From assembly GCF_900155635.1 (NCBI RefSeq), contig NZ_LT732540.1:780365-844364 (forward strand): a stretch of DNA of 64,000 nt, in the 5' to 3' direction. A program made the position numbers and the translations under genes. How positions within the stretch are numbered: the stretch's first letter is position 1; the number at the start of each line of letters is the position of its first letter. This stretch comes from Olsenella urininfantis (lineage in GTDB: Bacteria; Actinomycetota; Coriobacteriia; Coriobacteriales; Atopobiaceae). Shown here piece by piece: positions 33,325 through 42,600 of this stretch. The notes below the pieces were generated by a model. It made no database searches and was not told the DNA's origin. It worked only from the letters and a program-made list of their open reading frames with translations.

Positions 33325-34752
33325 TCAGTCCTTCCCGGGGTGGGCGCGCCTGAGCTCGTCACGAAGGGCGTAGACCCTCTCCATCGCCAGCCTCTCCATT
33401 GCGGCAGACTGTGCCTTGCGACCCCTCGCGTCGAGCTCCGAGAACTCGATGCAGGGACCGACCTTGCACCAGACGCGCCCAAGCCGCTTGATGCGACGCC
33501 CCTCGACAGAGATGTTCCGCGCGCCCACGATGGCCATGGGCTGGACGGGGGCCTTTGCGAGCTGTGCCATGAGGGCGAACCCGCCATGGATCTCAACGGG
33601 CTGGCTGTCGGAGCGCACGCGTGTGCCCTCGGGGAAGATCAGCACGCACTCCCCGCGCCTGAGGGCGCGCTCCGCCCTGCGGACGGCCTTGATGTCTGCG
33701 GTTCCGCGCACGACGGGGATGCCGCCAACTCGCGAGAAGAACCAGCTGACTATCCCGCTCTTGTCAAACTCGCTCTTGTAGATGGGGCGAACCCGCAGGC
33801 CGTGGGCCCACATCGAAACCACCACGATGATGGGCTCGAGGATCGAGACGTGGTTCATCACGATGACGCGCCCGCGCCTCTCGCGCCAGAGAAGGGCGCC
33901 CTCCTCCACACGCCACGGCCAGAGCAGCTTGGTGAGGCCCCCCACGACGCAGACGACAAATCCAAAAAGCAGGCGGGACGGCAGCGGGAAGTCCCGCATG
34001 CCATGATCGTAGTAGTCGTCGAGGGTGTTGCAGCCAAAGGCGCGAAGGCGGTCGCGGGCGGGAGCGACGGTCATCTTCGACGCAGGCCTGGCGGCAGCCT
34101 GCGCCTCGTCCATGAGTCGGCAGACCCTTGCCACGACCTCCTCGATGCCGAGCGTCGACGAGTCTATGCGATGGGCGTCCGCCGCCGGCTTGAGAGGAGA
34201 CTGCTCCCGCCTCGAGTCCGCCTCGTCGCGCCTGATTATGTCGGCGAGGATCTGCTGCTCCCCCTCGCCCTCGTCCCCGCGCTGCACGGCCCTTCGATGG
34301 GCCCTTGCGGCGGGGTCTGCCGTCAGGAACACCTTGACGTCGGCGTGAGGAAACACCACGGTACCGATGTCACGGCCCTCGGCGATCACGTTTCCGCCCT
34401 GGGCAAGCTTGCGCTGGCCCTCGACCATCGCGGCGCGCACCCCCGCAATGGCGGCGACCTTCGAGACGCTCCGGTCGATAGCGGGGCTCCGGATCTCAGA
34501 CGAGACGTCCCTCCCGTCGAGGACCGTGGTCTGGCTTCCGTCCGCCGCCTGGCCGAATTGGATCCGCGCCTCGCGCGCAACGCGGGACACCGCCTCATGG
34601 TCATCGAGGTCCACCCCGCGCCGGAGGCACTCCAGGGTGACCGAGCGGTACATGGCGCCGGTGTCAAGCAGCGTGAGCCCTCGGCGTGCGGCGATGGCGT
34701 GGGCAATGGTTGACTTGCCCGACCCAGCCGGCCCGTCTATGGCAACGATCAT
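33325..34752 (-). CDS. cmk: Fused (d)CMP kinase / 1-acyl-glycerol-3-phosphate acyltransferase
   Basis: 475-aa fusion of two usually separate proteins. Residues about 1-220 are cytidylate kinase: P-loop GPAGSGKST, DTGAMYRSVTL, GRDVSSEIRSP, GRDIGTVVFPHADVKVFLTAD. Residues about 250-475 are a PlsC-type acyltransferase with the NHxS.. motif as NHVSILEP (glutamate where aspartate is usual, so NH-x4-E) and FPEGTR; a hydrophobic stretch LLFGFVVCVVGGLTKLLW precedes it and may associate with the membrane. It joins nucleotide metabolism to phosphatidate synthesis in one polypeptide. Overlaps the phosphatase gene by 4 bases. Acyltransferase activity is likely but not certain because of the motif change. 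Confidence 0.9.
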   Translation of the reverse strand: MIVAIDGPAGSGKSTIAHAIAARRGLTLLDTGAMYRSVTLECLRRGVDLDDHEAVSRVAREARIQFGQAADGSQTTVLDGRDVSSEIRSPAIDRSVSKVAAIAGVRAAMVEGQRKLAQGGNVIAEGRDIGTVVFPHADVKVFLTADPAARAHRRAVQRGDEGEGEQQILADIIRRDEADSRREQSPLKPAADAHRIDSSTLGIEEVVARVCRLMDEAQAAARPASKMTVAPARDRLRAFGCNTLDDYYDHGMRDFPLPSRLLFGFVVCVVGGLTKLLWPWRVEEGALLWRERRGRVIVMNHVSILEPIIVVVSMWAHGLRVRPIYKSEFDKSGIVSWFFSRVGGIPVVRGTADIKAVRRAERALRRGECVLIFPEGTRVRSDSQPVEIHGGFALMAQLAKAPVQPMAIVGARNISVEGRRIKRLGRVWCKVGPCIEFSELDARGRKAQSAAMERLAMERVYALRDELRRAHPGKD

Positions 34753-35411
34753 CTGACATCACTCCAAAAGTCCTCGTCGAGCGGCGCGCGGGCAGACCTG
34801 AGCCTAAGTTCTTCGGGCCTGAGCCCCAGGGCCTCCAGGGCAAATCGCCTTCCATCGCACGACATGATCTGAGAGCTCACGTTTCGCACCTGCAGGTTCC
34901 AAAAGCTCGTGAGCGGTGTGTCAAGAGCAGCGCCGATCAATGCCCTGGTGAAGCCGCCATGCGTTATGCAGGCAGTCCTGCCCGAGAGCGGCCTCAGCTC
35001 GTCGAGCACGAGGCGGGCCCTCTCGACAAGCTCCTCGAAGCTCTCGGCGCCTGGGGCAGGGAGGGAGCGCCCTGCGTCATCGAAAGGCCAGGGAAAGCTA
35101 TAGCCTGCGGAAACGAGGCGCTCATGGGTCCAATCCTGCACCGAGCCAAACTCGATCTCTGCCAGCTCCTCATGTACCTCGCAGCTCAAGCCGAGCGCCG
35201 CCGCCACCTCCTCCGCAATGGCGCGGCAGCGCGCGAGCGGAGAGCACCAGATGCGGTCTGGCCGCCAGGCGGCGAGGGCGCCAATGGCCTCATACATCTG
35301 CGAGACCCCCAGCTGAGTAAGCTCCACGTCCTTTCGCCCGGAGAGGAAGTGCTCGGTGTTGGCGAAGGTCTGGGGGTGACGCATGAGAAGGACCTGCTGC
35401 CTAGCGGGCAT
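34749..35411 (-). CDS. Histidine phosphatase family protein
   Basis: 220-aa phosphoglycerate-mutase-like protein. The catalytic histidine sits in LLMRHPQTFANTE (the common RHG is RHP here, as in several phosphatases of the family). SPLARCRAIAEEV, EIEFGSVQDW (acid residue) and CITHGGFTRALIG complete the active site. The substrate is not predictable. Start ATG at 35409-35411; it overlaps the rluB stop by 11 bases and its own stop overlaps the cmk start. Confidence 0.85.
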   Translation of the reverse strand: MPARQQVLLMRHPQTFANTEHFLSGRKDVELTQLGVSQMYEAIGALAAWRPDRIWCSPLARCRAIAEEVAAALGLSCEVHEELAEIEFGSVQDWTHERLVSAGYSFPWPFDDAGRSLPAPGAESFEELVERARLVLDELRPLSGRTACITHGGFTRALIGAALDTPLTSFWNLQVRNVSSQIMSCDGRRFALEALGLRPEELRLRSARAPLDEDFWSDVR

Positions 35412-36177
35412 GGGCCGCCTCCTTTTGGCCAAGCTCCTCCAGCATGCCGACCTCGCCCGGCTCGAGAAGCCTCCATGCGCCCTCGTCCACGCCTTCGAGG
35501 CGAAGGGGGCCAAACTGGTCCCTGTGAAGTCTGAGGACCTCGTGTCCAACATGCTTGAGCATGCGCTTCACCTGGTGCTTGCGCCCCTCCCTGATGCGCA
35601 AGCCCACAACGGCGCAACTCCTTGGAATCCCTCCGGGGCACACGCTCGAGACGCGCGGGTCGCCCTGCGAGAGCACGCTCGCCTCGGCCGGAAGAGCCGC
35701 GCCATCGTCCAGCACCACGCCCCTGCGGAGACGCTCGAGCTCAAGGGGGCCCGGGACGCCCCGAACAAGGGCGAGGTAGTGCTTCCACACGTGACAAGAG
35801 GGATGCAGCAGCCGATTGGCGACGTCCCCGTTTGTGGTGAAGAGCAGGAGGCCCGTCGTGTCCGCGTCAAGGCGACCCACGGGAAAGAGCCCTGGGAAGC
35901 GGTCGACCGGCACGAGAGAGGCGACGCAGGGCCTCCCCTGGGGGTCGCTCATGGTGGTCACGTAACCAGAGGGCTTGTTGAGCATGAGGTAACCGTGCGC
36001 GTCAAAGAGCGCGTAGACCCTGCCGTCCACGCTCACCACGTCTCGCTCGGGATCAACCTTGCTCCCCAGCTCGGTTACCACCCTCCCGTTCACGCGCACG
36101 CGTCCTGCCGTCATGAGGTTCTCGGAGCCCCTGCGGCTGGCAACGCCAGCACGCGCGAGAAAGCGCTGGAGGCGCAT
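35401..36177 (-). CDS. rluB: RluB/RsuA-family pseudouridine synthase
   Basis: RNA-modifying enzyme of 258 aa. An N-terminal S4 RNA-binding domain (MRLQRFLARAGVASRRGSE...VRVNGRVV) is followed by a pseudouridine synthase core with GRLDADTTGLLLFTTNGD, whose aspartate is catalytic, and GRKHQVKRMLKHVGHEV. It probably modifies 23S rRNA; the exact site is not predictable. Start ATG at 36175-36177 is chosen at the conserved S4 beginning; an in-frame start 45 bases upstream within scpB cannot be excluded. It lies in the usual scpA - scpB - rluB order. Confidence 0.92.
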   Translation of the reverse strand: MRLQRFLARAGVASRRGSENLMTAGRVRVNGRVVTELGSKVDPERDVVSVDGRVYALFDAHGYLMLNKPSGYVTTMSDPQGRPCVASLVPVDRFPGLFPVGRLDADTTGLLLFTTNGDVANRLLHPSCHVWKHYLALVRGVPGPLELERLRRGVVLDDGAALPAEASVLSQGDPRVSSVCPGGIPRSCAVVGLRIREGRKHQVKRMLKHVGHEVLRLHRDQFGPLRLEGVDEGAWRLLEPGEVGMLEELGQKEAAHAR

Positions 36178-36196
36178 GGTGCACCCGTGCCCGAGG

Positions 36197-36862
36197 CTAC
36201 CGCTCGTCTCCATAGTCACCACCCAGCAGCTCCCTCTCGTCGTCGATGTCTTGGGAGGCCTCCTCCAGCGTAGAGGAGATTGCCCTGCCGGAGAGACGCT
36301 CCCGAATGAAGCGCTTCGACTCCTCGTCCGGCGCGAAGTCCTCGAGCGGAGGAAGGTCGCGCAAGGACTTCAGGCCAAACTGCTCGAGGAAACGCCTCGT
36401 CGTTCCGTAGAGGGTGGCACGGCTGCGGTCGCCCTCGTGGCCCATCTCCCTCACCAGGCCCTTGTCACGCAGCGAGGAGATGACCCCGTCCGAGCTCACG
36501 CCTCGCACCGCCTTCACGCCCTCGCGGGTGACGGGCTGATGATAGGCGATGACCGCAAGGGTCTCGAGCGCGGCCTGGGAGAGCCTGCGCGTGTCCCAGC
36601 TGAGGACATAGCCCTCAACCTGCTCGTGATAGGCGGGATGGGTGTGGAGCCTCCACCCGCCGGCGACCTCGCGCAGCTGAAACCCGCGGTTCGTGTCAGC
36701 ATACTCGGCGGAAAGCTCTGCCAGCGCCGAGGACACCTCGCCAGGGGCCGCGCCCAGCACCTTTGCGAGCTCTGCCGCCGCAACGGCGTCGCTTGACACG
36801 AGGAGCAGGGACTCCAGCGCACCCTTGAGCGAGTTTTCGTCGATTCTGTCCAGGTCACGCAT
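36197..36862 (-). CDS. scpB: Segregation and condensation protein B
   Basis: 221-aa accessory subunit of the SMC complex that helps condense and partition the chromosome. It is a tandem winged-helix protein: the first unit covers about residues 8-85 (LKGALESLLLVSSDAV) and the second TLAVIAYHQPVTREGVKAVRG...DKGLVREMG. An acidic tail follows. The start overlaps the scpA stop by one base. Confidence 0.95.
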   Translation of the reverse strand: MRDLDRIDENSLKGALESLLLVSSDAVAAAELAKVLGAAPGEVSSALAELSAEYADTNRGFQLREVAGGWRLHTHPAYHEQVEGYVLSWDTRRLSQAALETLAVIAYHQPVTREGVKAVRGVSSDGVISSLRDKGLVREMGHEGDRSRATLYGTTRRFLEQFGLKSLRDLPPLEDFAPDEESKRFIRERLSGRAISSTLEEASQDIDDERELLGGDYGDER

Positions 36863-37671
36863 CAGGCATCCTCCTCGATGCTGGTAAGTTCCGAGCCGTC
36901 AAGCTCAAAGGCGGGCGCGCCCTCCACGCGGGCGATGTCAATCTCGCCGAAGGCCTGAGACTGGGCAAGGGTCACCGCCCCCCTCTTGCTGAGCTCAAGG
37001 ATGGCCAGGAAGGTCGCCACGACGGCCTCTGCCCTCAAGTCCGAGCCAAGGAGCTCGGAGAAGGTCAGGAGCGGCTTGCTCCTCGTCATCCGGTCAACGC
37101 TCGCGACGGTAAGCGCGATGGGAAGCCGTTTTGGTGCGACGTGCTCGGCCTCCAGCAGGAGCGACTCCCTTCTGCTGTCAAGGTCGGCGCAGATGACGGC
37201 AAGCGACCTCAGGGTGATCCCCTGGAGGTAGTCGGGCATGAGGCCCAGAAACTCCGGGTCCGGCCCAGCGCTGCGGCCCTCCATGAGGCCCTCCGCCTCC
37301 ATGCGGCTGGACAGGGCGGCGGCGGCGTTTCTGAACTGCTTGTATGCTATGAGCCTGGCGATGAGGACCTCTCGCGCCTCATCCGGGGTGAGACTTGAAA
37401 GCTCGTCCTCGTCGCCCTCGTCCTGAGACCCCCTCGCGGCATGGTCCGGGACGAGCGCCTGTGCCTTCATGTCCAGGAGCGTGGAGGCGACCAGAACGAA
37501 GTCGCTGGCAACATCCAGGTCGAGCGCGCCCATCGACTCCACCTCTTCGAGGTACTGGTCTGCCACCGCGGAGATGGAGATTGCGCCGATGGCGAGCTTC
37601 TGCCGGCTGACAAGCTGCAGGAGCAGGTCAAAGGGTCCCGAATACGCCTGTGTCCTGACACTGTACGACAA
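36862..37671 (-). CDS. scpA: Segregation and condensation protein A (kleisin)
   Basis: 269-aa kleisin that links SMC heads and recruits ScpB. N-terminal YSGPFDLLLQLVSRQKLAIGAISIS and the C-terminal winged helix (AEAVVATFLAILELSKRGAVTLAQSQAFGEI) are typical. The start is taken as TTG at 37669-37671, seven or eight bases after GGGGG and 2 bases after the M50 protease stop; no ATG or GTG lies near enough in frame. An acidic linker DEGDEDELSSLTPDE joins the two halves. Confidence 0.93.
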   Translation of the reverse strand: MSYSVRTQAYSGPFDLLLQLVSRQKLAIGAISISAVADQYLEEVESMGALDLDVASDFVLVASTLLDMKAQALVPDHAARGSQDEGDEDELSSLTPDEAREVLIARLIAYKQFRNAAAALSSRMEAEGLMEGRSAGPDPEFLGLMPDYLQGITLRSLAVICADLDSRRESLLLEAEHVAPKRLPIALTVASVDRMTRSKPLLTFSELLGSDLRAEAVVATFLAILELSKRGAVTLAQSQAFGEIDIARVEGAPAFELDGSELTSIEEDA

Positions 37672-37673
37672 GG

Positions 37674-38348
37674 CTATGCCCCCATGCCCAGGATGAGGTC
37701 CGCCAGGCCACCGGCAGTGACGTTGAGATATACCCCGAGCGGGTTGAAGTGCAGGAGGTACGGAAGGGCATAGAGCAGGACGAGCAGCACGGGCATCGAG
37801 TAACGCTGCATCTGGTAGTAGCGCTCGAGCGCCTTGCCGGAAAGGAGGGGCGTCACGATCTTGGACCCATCCAACGGAGGCAGGGGTATGAGGTTGAAGA
37901 ACGCAAGTACGCAGTTCACATACACGTAGGTGGACACGAAGCGCAGAAGCCAGAAGAGGGGCCCATAGGCGCCGTCGTAGAGACGGAGAAGAAGGGCGAA
38001 GACGATGCCGCCCAGCACGGCCTGGAAGATATTCGAGGCGGGCCCTGCCAGGGCCACGAGAACCTCGTCTCGCCTGCGGTTTCGAAGGCGAGACGGATTG
38101 TAGGGCACCGGCTTGGCGAAGGCGAACACGGGCCCGTTGAGCCACGCCATGATCATGGGCAGGACGAAGGAACCGAAGGGGTCGAGGTGCGCGCGGGGGT
38201 CCAGGGTAAGCCTGCCCGCCTCCTTGGCGGTGGGGTCACCCAGCCTAAAGGCGACGTAGCCATGTGCCACCTCGTGCACCACGGCGGAGAACATGACCGC
38301 GACGATGGAAACCACAACGGTGTAGACCCGAAGGTTAAAGGGGTTCAA
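37674..38348 (-). CDS. M50 (site-2-type) membrane metalloprotease
   Basis: 224-aa polytopic protein. The zinc motif HEVAH is in the first helix (VVHEVAHGYVAFRLGD), and the third ligand region NLIPLPPLDG is in a later helix. DPRAHLDPFGSFVLP and ALAGPASN are also typical of the S2P subgroup without a PDZ domain. The substrate is unknown. It is followed 2 bases later by the TTG start of scpA, the common gene order in Actinobacteria and Firmicutes. Confidence 0.9.
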   Translation of the reverse strand: MNPFNLRVYTVVVSIVAVMFSAVVHEVAHGYVAFRLGDPTAKEAGRLTLDPRAHLDPFGSFVLPMIMAWLNGPVFAFAKPVPYNPSRLRNRRRDEVLVALAGPASNIFQAVLGGIVFALLLRLYDGAYGPLFWLLRFVSTYVYVNCVLAFFNLIPLPPLDGSKIVTPLLSGKALERYYQMQRYSMPVLLVLLYALPYLLHFNPLGVYLNVTAGGLADLILGMGA

Positions 38349-38357
38349 GGGGTGCTC

Positions 38358-38826
38358 CTAGCGCATTCTCATGGCTGCGGACCTACGCGACAGCAGCCAA
38401 TCGCAGATGAACAATATGATAGACGCAATGACGAAGTCGCCCCTGAGGGCGCCGCCAAAGGGAGTGGGGACCACAAGGACGCCCGAGAGGGCCGCGGGCT
38501 CGATCCTCCCGGCCAGGCCCGTGAGCCCAAGGAGATGGAGACGCAGCGATCCGGTTACCAGGGCGTTTGCGCAGACCAGAAACGCCAGCAGCAATGCGGC
38601 CAGGCGAAGCGCGAGGGCCAGCAGGCCCAGGAGGCGCGCTTCGAGCCGTCTCAGGAGGAGGGACTCCCCTGCGACATCGCCCCCGCGACGCCCGTCCGCG
38701 GCAGCGAAGGGCTGCTGCCTGGGGCTGGGAACGGCAACCTGAGGGCTGTCGTGGAATTGCGGGGGCCGTCTGAGCGTGGAAGCGCTCCCACGGGGCGGCT
38801 CTCCCCAAGGGCTCCCCTCTCTCACG

Positions 38827-38834
<8 letters not shown>
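38358..38834 (-). CDS. Hypothetical membrane protein
   Basis: 158-aa protein with no recognised family. The first 55 residues are charged, proline- and arginine-rich; about two to three hydrophobic segments follow ([28 protein letters not shown] and [16 protein letters not shown]). It overlaps the ABC-F gene by 8 bases and ends 9 bases before the M50 protease gene, so it appears to be a genuine member of the unit. Low support for function. Confidence 0.55.
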
Positions 38835-40842
<2,008 letters not shown>

Positions 40843-40986
40843 CCCTCCGCAGGATGGTGTCTCTATTTTGCCATCAGTATACGAAATGGGACCGCACGTG
40901 CCGAGCGGCGGGGCATCAATACCCACAAGCAACATGCCCTGCCGTGCTCGCGAAAAACAGGGAGACGTGCCAGGTCAAAGCCAGAC

Positions 40987-41026
40987 AAAAAGGCAGGCTA
41001 GATGGTTTTCGCCCATCTGGCCTGCC
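40987..41026 (-). terminator. Terminator downstream of CAU-tRNA
   Basis: A 14-bp stem (40992-41005 with 41013-41026, one G-U pair) followed on the minus strand by TTTTT at 40991-40987. It lies 9 bases past the tRNA 3' end. Confidence 0.9.
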
Positions 41027-41034
41027 GGTTCATG

Positions 41035-41110
41035 TGGTGGGCCCAGAGGGATTCGAACCCCCAACCCAGGGATTATGAGTCCCCTGCGCTAACCGTTGCG
41101 CCATAGGCCC
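41035..41110 (-). tRNA. tRNA with CAU anticodon (Met or Ile2)
   Basis: 76-nt cloverleaf with encoded CCA: acceptor GGGCCTA/TGGGCCC (one G-U), anticodon arm GGGGA-CTCATAA-TCCCT with CAU, T arm TTCGAAT. A CAU anticodon fits elongator Met or the lysidine-modified Ile2; I cannot separate them from sequence here. No promoter fits in the 41 bases before it, which contain a terminator. Confidence 0.9.
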
Positions 41111-41113
41111 TTG

Positions 41114-41141
41114 AAAAAAGGCGACGGCTCATGCCGCCGCC
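41114..41141 (-). terminator. Terminator between tRNA-Ala and CAU-tRNA
   Basis: Stem GGCGGCGGC/GCCGTCGCC with one G-U pair and loop ATGA, followed by six T on the minus strand. It ends 3 bases before the CAU-tRNA. Confidence 0.8.
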
Positions 41142-41151
41142 CTCGTGTCCA

Positions 41152-41227
41152 TGGTGGAGAATAGGGGGTTCGAACCCCTGACCTCATGACTGCCAGTCAT
41201 GCGCTCTCCCAACTGAGCTAATTCCCC
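41152..41227 (-). tRNA. tRNA-Ala(GGC), copy 1
   Basis: 76-nt cloverleaf: acceptor GGGGAAT with ATTCTCC, D arm GCTCAGTTGGGAGAGC, anticodon arm CATGACTGGCAGTCATG (anticodon GGC), T arm TTCGAAC, encoded CCA. Identical to the copy at 41767-41842. Has its own promoter upstream. Confidence 0.97.
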
Positions 41228-41246
41228 GTGCGTTGGTGCGTATGAA

Positions 41247-41274
41247 ACAATAGCAGACGCCCACCTCTCGTCAA
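41247..41274 (-). promoter_or_regulatory. Promoter of tRNA-Ala copy 1
   Basis: On the minus strand TTGACG (41269-41274) and TATTGT (41247-41252) are 16 bases apart, 19 bases before the tRNA. Confidence 0.75.
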
Positions 41275-41336
41275 GCCCGAATTCTGCCTGACGGTAAATT
41301 CCCATAGGTCCTAGACGAGGCGACCTGCCTGACGTC

Positions 41337-41699
41337 TCAGTCATCGGAAAGATGGGGTCGCGATGCCTTGGGAAGTCCCGAGCGCACCAGGAGATAGGAG
41401 TTGATGACAAGGGACCGCAGGAGGTCCTCGTCCAGGCCATCCTTTGCCCTGACGCTGATCCAATGCCTCTTGTTCATGTGATAGCCAGGCTCGATGCAGT
41501 TGAAGGATTCCACCAGGGCCCGAACGTCACCCGGGGCCGCCTTGAGGTTTACCAGCATCCCGCCGTGGTCGCTCGCAAGCATGAACCACTTGCCGCACAC
41601 GCGCGCCGCCTCCCAGTCCTCGGCGAAGACATATGGCTGTGCCTCGGGAAGCGAGAGGGCGATTCCCCTTGCCGTCCGATAGAGCCACTTGTCGTCCAT
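41337..41699 (-). CDS. MmcQ/YjbR-family protein
   Basis: 120-aa protein of the MmcQ/YjbR (CyaY-like-fold) family, whose role is not well established. The family's EAQPYVFAEDWEAARVCGKWFMLA, VNLKAAPGDVRALVESF and PGYHMNKRHWISVR segments are present. The ATG at 41697-41699 after GGAGG gives normal length; a 15-residue upstream extension lies in the tRNA terminator. It sits between two identical tRNA-Ala genes on the same strand, and its own promoter is not obvious because a terminator is 29 bases upstream. Confidence 0.85.
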   Translation of the reverse strand: MDDKWLYRTARGIALSLPEAQPYVFAEDWEAARVCGKWFMLASDHGGMLVNLKAAPGDVRALVESFNCIEPGYHMNKRHWISVRAKDGLDEDLLRSLVINSYLLVRSGLPKASRPHLSDD

Positions 41700-41727
41700 C
41701 CGCCCCAGCCTCCGCGTGGAAAGATGC

Positions 41728-41755
41728 AAAAAAGCCCGGTCCATCAGGACCGGGC
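41728..41755 (-). terminator. Terminator after tRNA-Ala copy 2
   Basis: Stem GCCCGGTCC (41734-41742) and GGACCGGGC (41747-41755) followed on the minus strand by six T. It separates the tRNA from the mmcQ gene. Confidence 0.9.
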
Positions 41756-41766
41756 ATCACATGCGA

Positions 41767-41842
41767 TGGTGGAGAATAGGGGGTTCGAACCCCTGACCTC
41801 ATGACTGCCAGTCATGCGCTCTCCCAACTGAGCTAATTCCCC
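41767..41842 (-). tRNA. tRNA-Ala(GGC), copy 2
   Basis: Identical 76-nt sequence to the copy at 41152-41227, including CCA. The 13 bases before its 5' end are also the same as in the other copy (rc of GTGCGTTGGTGCG), showing a local duplication. Confidence 0.97.
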
Positions 41843-41861
41843 GTGCGTTGGTGCGAGAGAC

Positions 41862-41889
41862 ATAATAGCAAACCATGACCTGCGGTCAA
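41862..41889 (-). promoter_or_regulatory. Promoter of tRNA-Ala copy 2
   Basis: On the minus strand TTGACC (41884-41889) and TATTAT (41862-41867) are 16 bases apart, matching the architecture at copy 1. Confidence 0.8.
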
Positions 41890-41891
41890 GC

Positions 41892-41910
41892 GACAATTCG
41901 AAGAATTGTC
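41892..41910. repeat. 19-bp near-perfect palindrome between tRNA promoters
   Basis: GACAATTCGAAGAATTGTC: 8-bp arms around GAA. It lies directly upstream of the tRNA-Ala -35 box and about 55 bases before the tRNA-Val -35 box. Could be an operator or an upstream-element-like site; no factor assigned. Confidence 0.6.
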
Positions 41911-41964
41911 CTCGGACCTGGCATCGGCCTCAGCCGCGGCTTTCACATGCTTCTCAAATTTCAC

Positions 41965-41992
41965 TGGACAGCGTCAGATATTCTGATAAGAT
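41965..41992 (+). promoter_or_regulatory. Promoter of tRNA-Val
   Basis: TGGACA (41965-41970) and TAAGAT (41987-41992) with a 16-base spacer, 13 bases before the tRNA 5' end. Confidence 0.65.
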
Positions 41993-42005
41993 AGCTCACG
42001 CGCTA

Positions 42006-42080
42006 GGGCGATTGGCTCAGGGGTAGAGCACTTCCTTCACACGGAAGGGGTCGCTGGTTCGAATCCAGCATCGCCCACCA
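42006..42080 (+). tRNA. tRNA-Val(CAC)
   Basis: 75-nt cloverleaf with acceptor GGGCGAT/ATCGCCC, D arm GGCTCAGGGGTAGAGC, anticodon arm CTTCC-TTCACAC-GGAAG (anticodon CAC), T arm TTCGAAT and encoded CCA. Strong terminator follows. Confidence 0.96.
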
Positions 42081-42090
42081 TGAACTCGCA

Positions 42091-42118
42091 AGGCCGTCGG
42101 AAAACCGACGGCCTTTTT
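42091..42118 (+). terminator. Terminator after tRNA-Val
   Basis: Perfect AGGCCGTCGG-AAAA-CCGACGGCCT stem, then five further T. Confidence 0.95.
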
Positions 42119-42200
42119 TATTGCCCGACGCATCTGACTAACGTGACCCACCTGCGGCTACACTAGTTGAGTTGCACAACACAGCATGAAAGGAGTCATC

Positions 42201-42578
42201 ATGACCGGTGACCACAAGGCCCTCAAGCTGCTCTGTCTCGCCGACCTGGTCTTTGGCCTCGCCTCCATGTCCTTTGGGGTTCTCCTTCTCGCGCAGAACC
42301 CTCTGGCGGAAACGTCCTGGGCCTGCGCGACCTGCGCCTTCGTCTCCCTCTTCCTCGGCATCCGCGGGGCGATGCTGGCAAACGTCCCGTCCAACGCGCG
42401 TCAGGTCAGCAGGGTCGCCGCAATATGCTCCCTTCTCGTCATGGCGGCGTCAGTGCTCCTCTTTGCCTCGTCTGCGGCCGTGGTCCTCATGCTCATCGTT
42501 GCCGTGGTTGCCTTTGCCCTCTCCATCGCCATCTTCCTCGTCGCTCGCAGGCTTGCGGACGCGCAGGAGAAGGCCTGA
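42201..42578 (+). CDS. Hypothetical four-helix membrane protein
   Basis: 125-aa protein with about four hydrophobic segments (LLCLADLVFGLASMSFGVLLLA; CATCAFVSLFLGIRGAMLA; VAAICSLLVMAASVLLFAS; VVLMLIVAVVAFALSIAIFLVA) and a short charged tail. No family recognised. AAAGGAG lies 5 bases before the ATG at 42201; an ATG 15 bases upstream overlaps this ribosome site and was rejected. It precedes the ZIP transporter by 22 bases on the same strand; a shared transcript is likely. Confidence 0.65.
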   Translation: MTGDHKALKLLCLADLVFGLASMSFGVLLLAQNPLAETSWACATCAFVSLFLGIRGAMLANVPSNARQVSRVAAICSLLVMAASVLLFASSAAVVLMLIVAVVAFALSIAIFLVARRLADAQEKA

Positions 42579-42600
42579 CGGACTTCCTTAGGGGTTACGC

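Noticed and set aside
41035..42080. tRNA cluster as an integration hotspot
   Set aside because: No attachment-site repeats, integrase or foreign cargo; only mmcQ and a local tRNA duplication.
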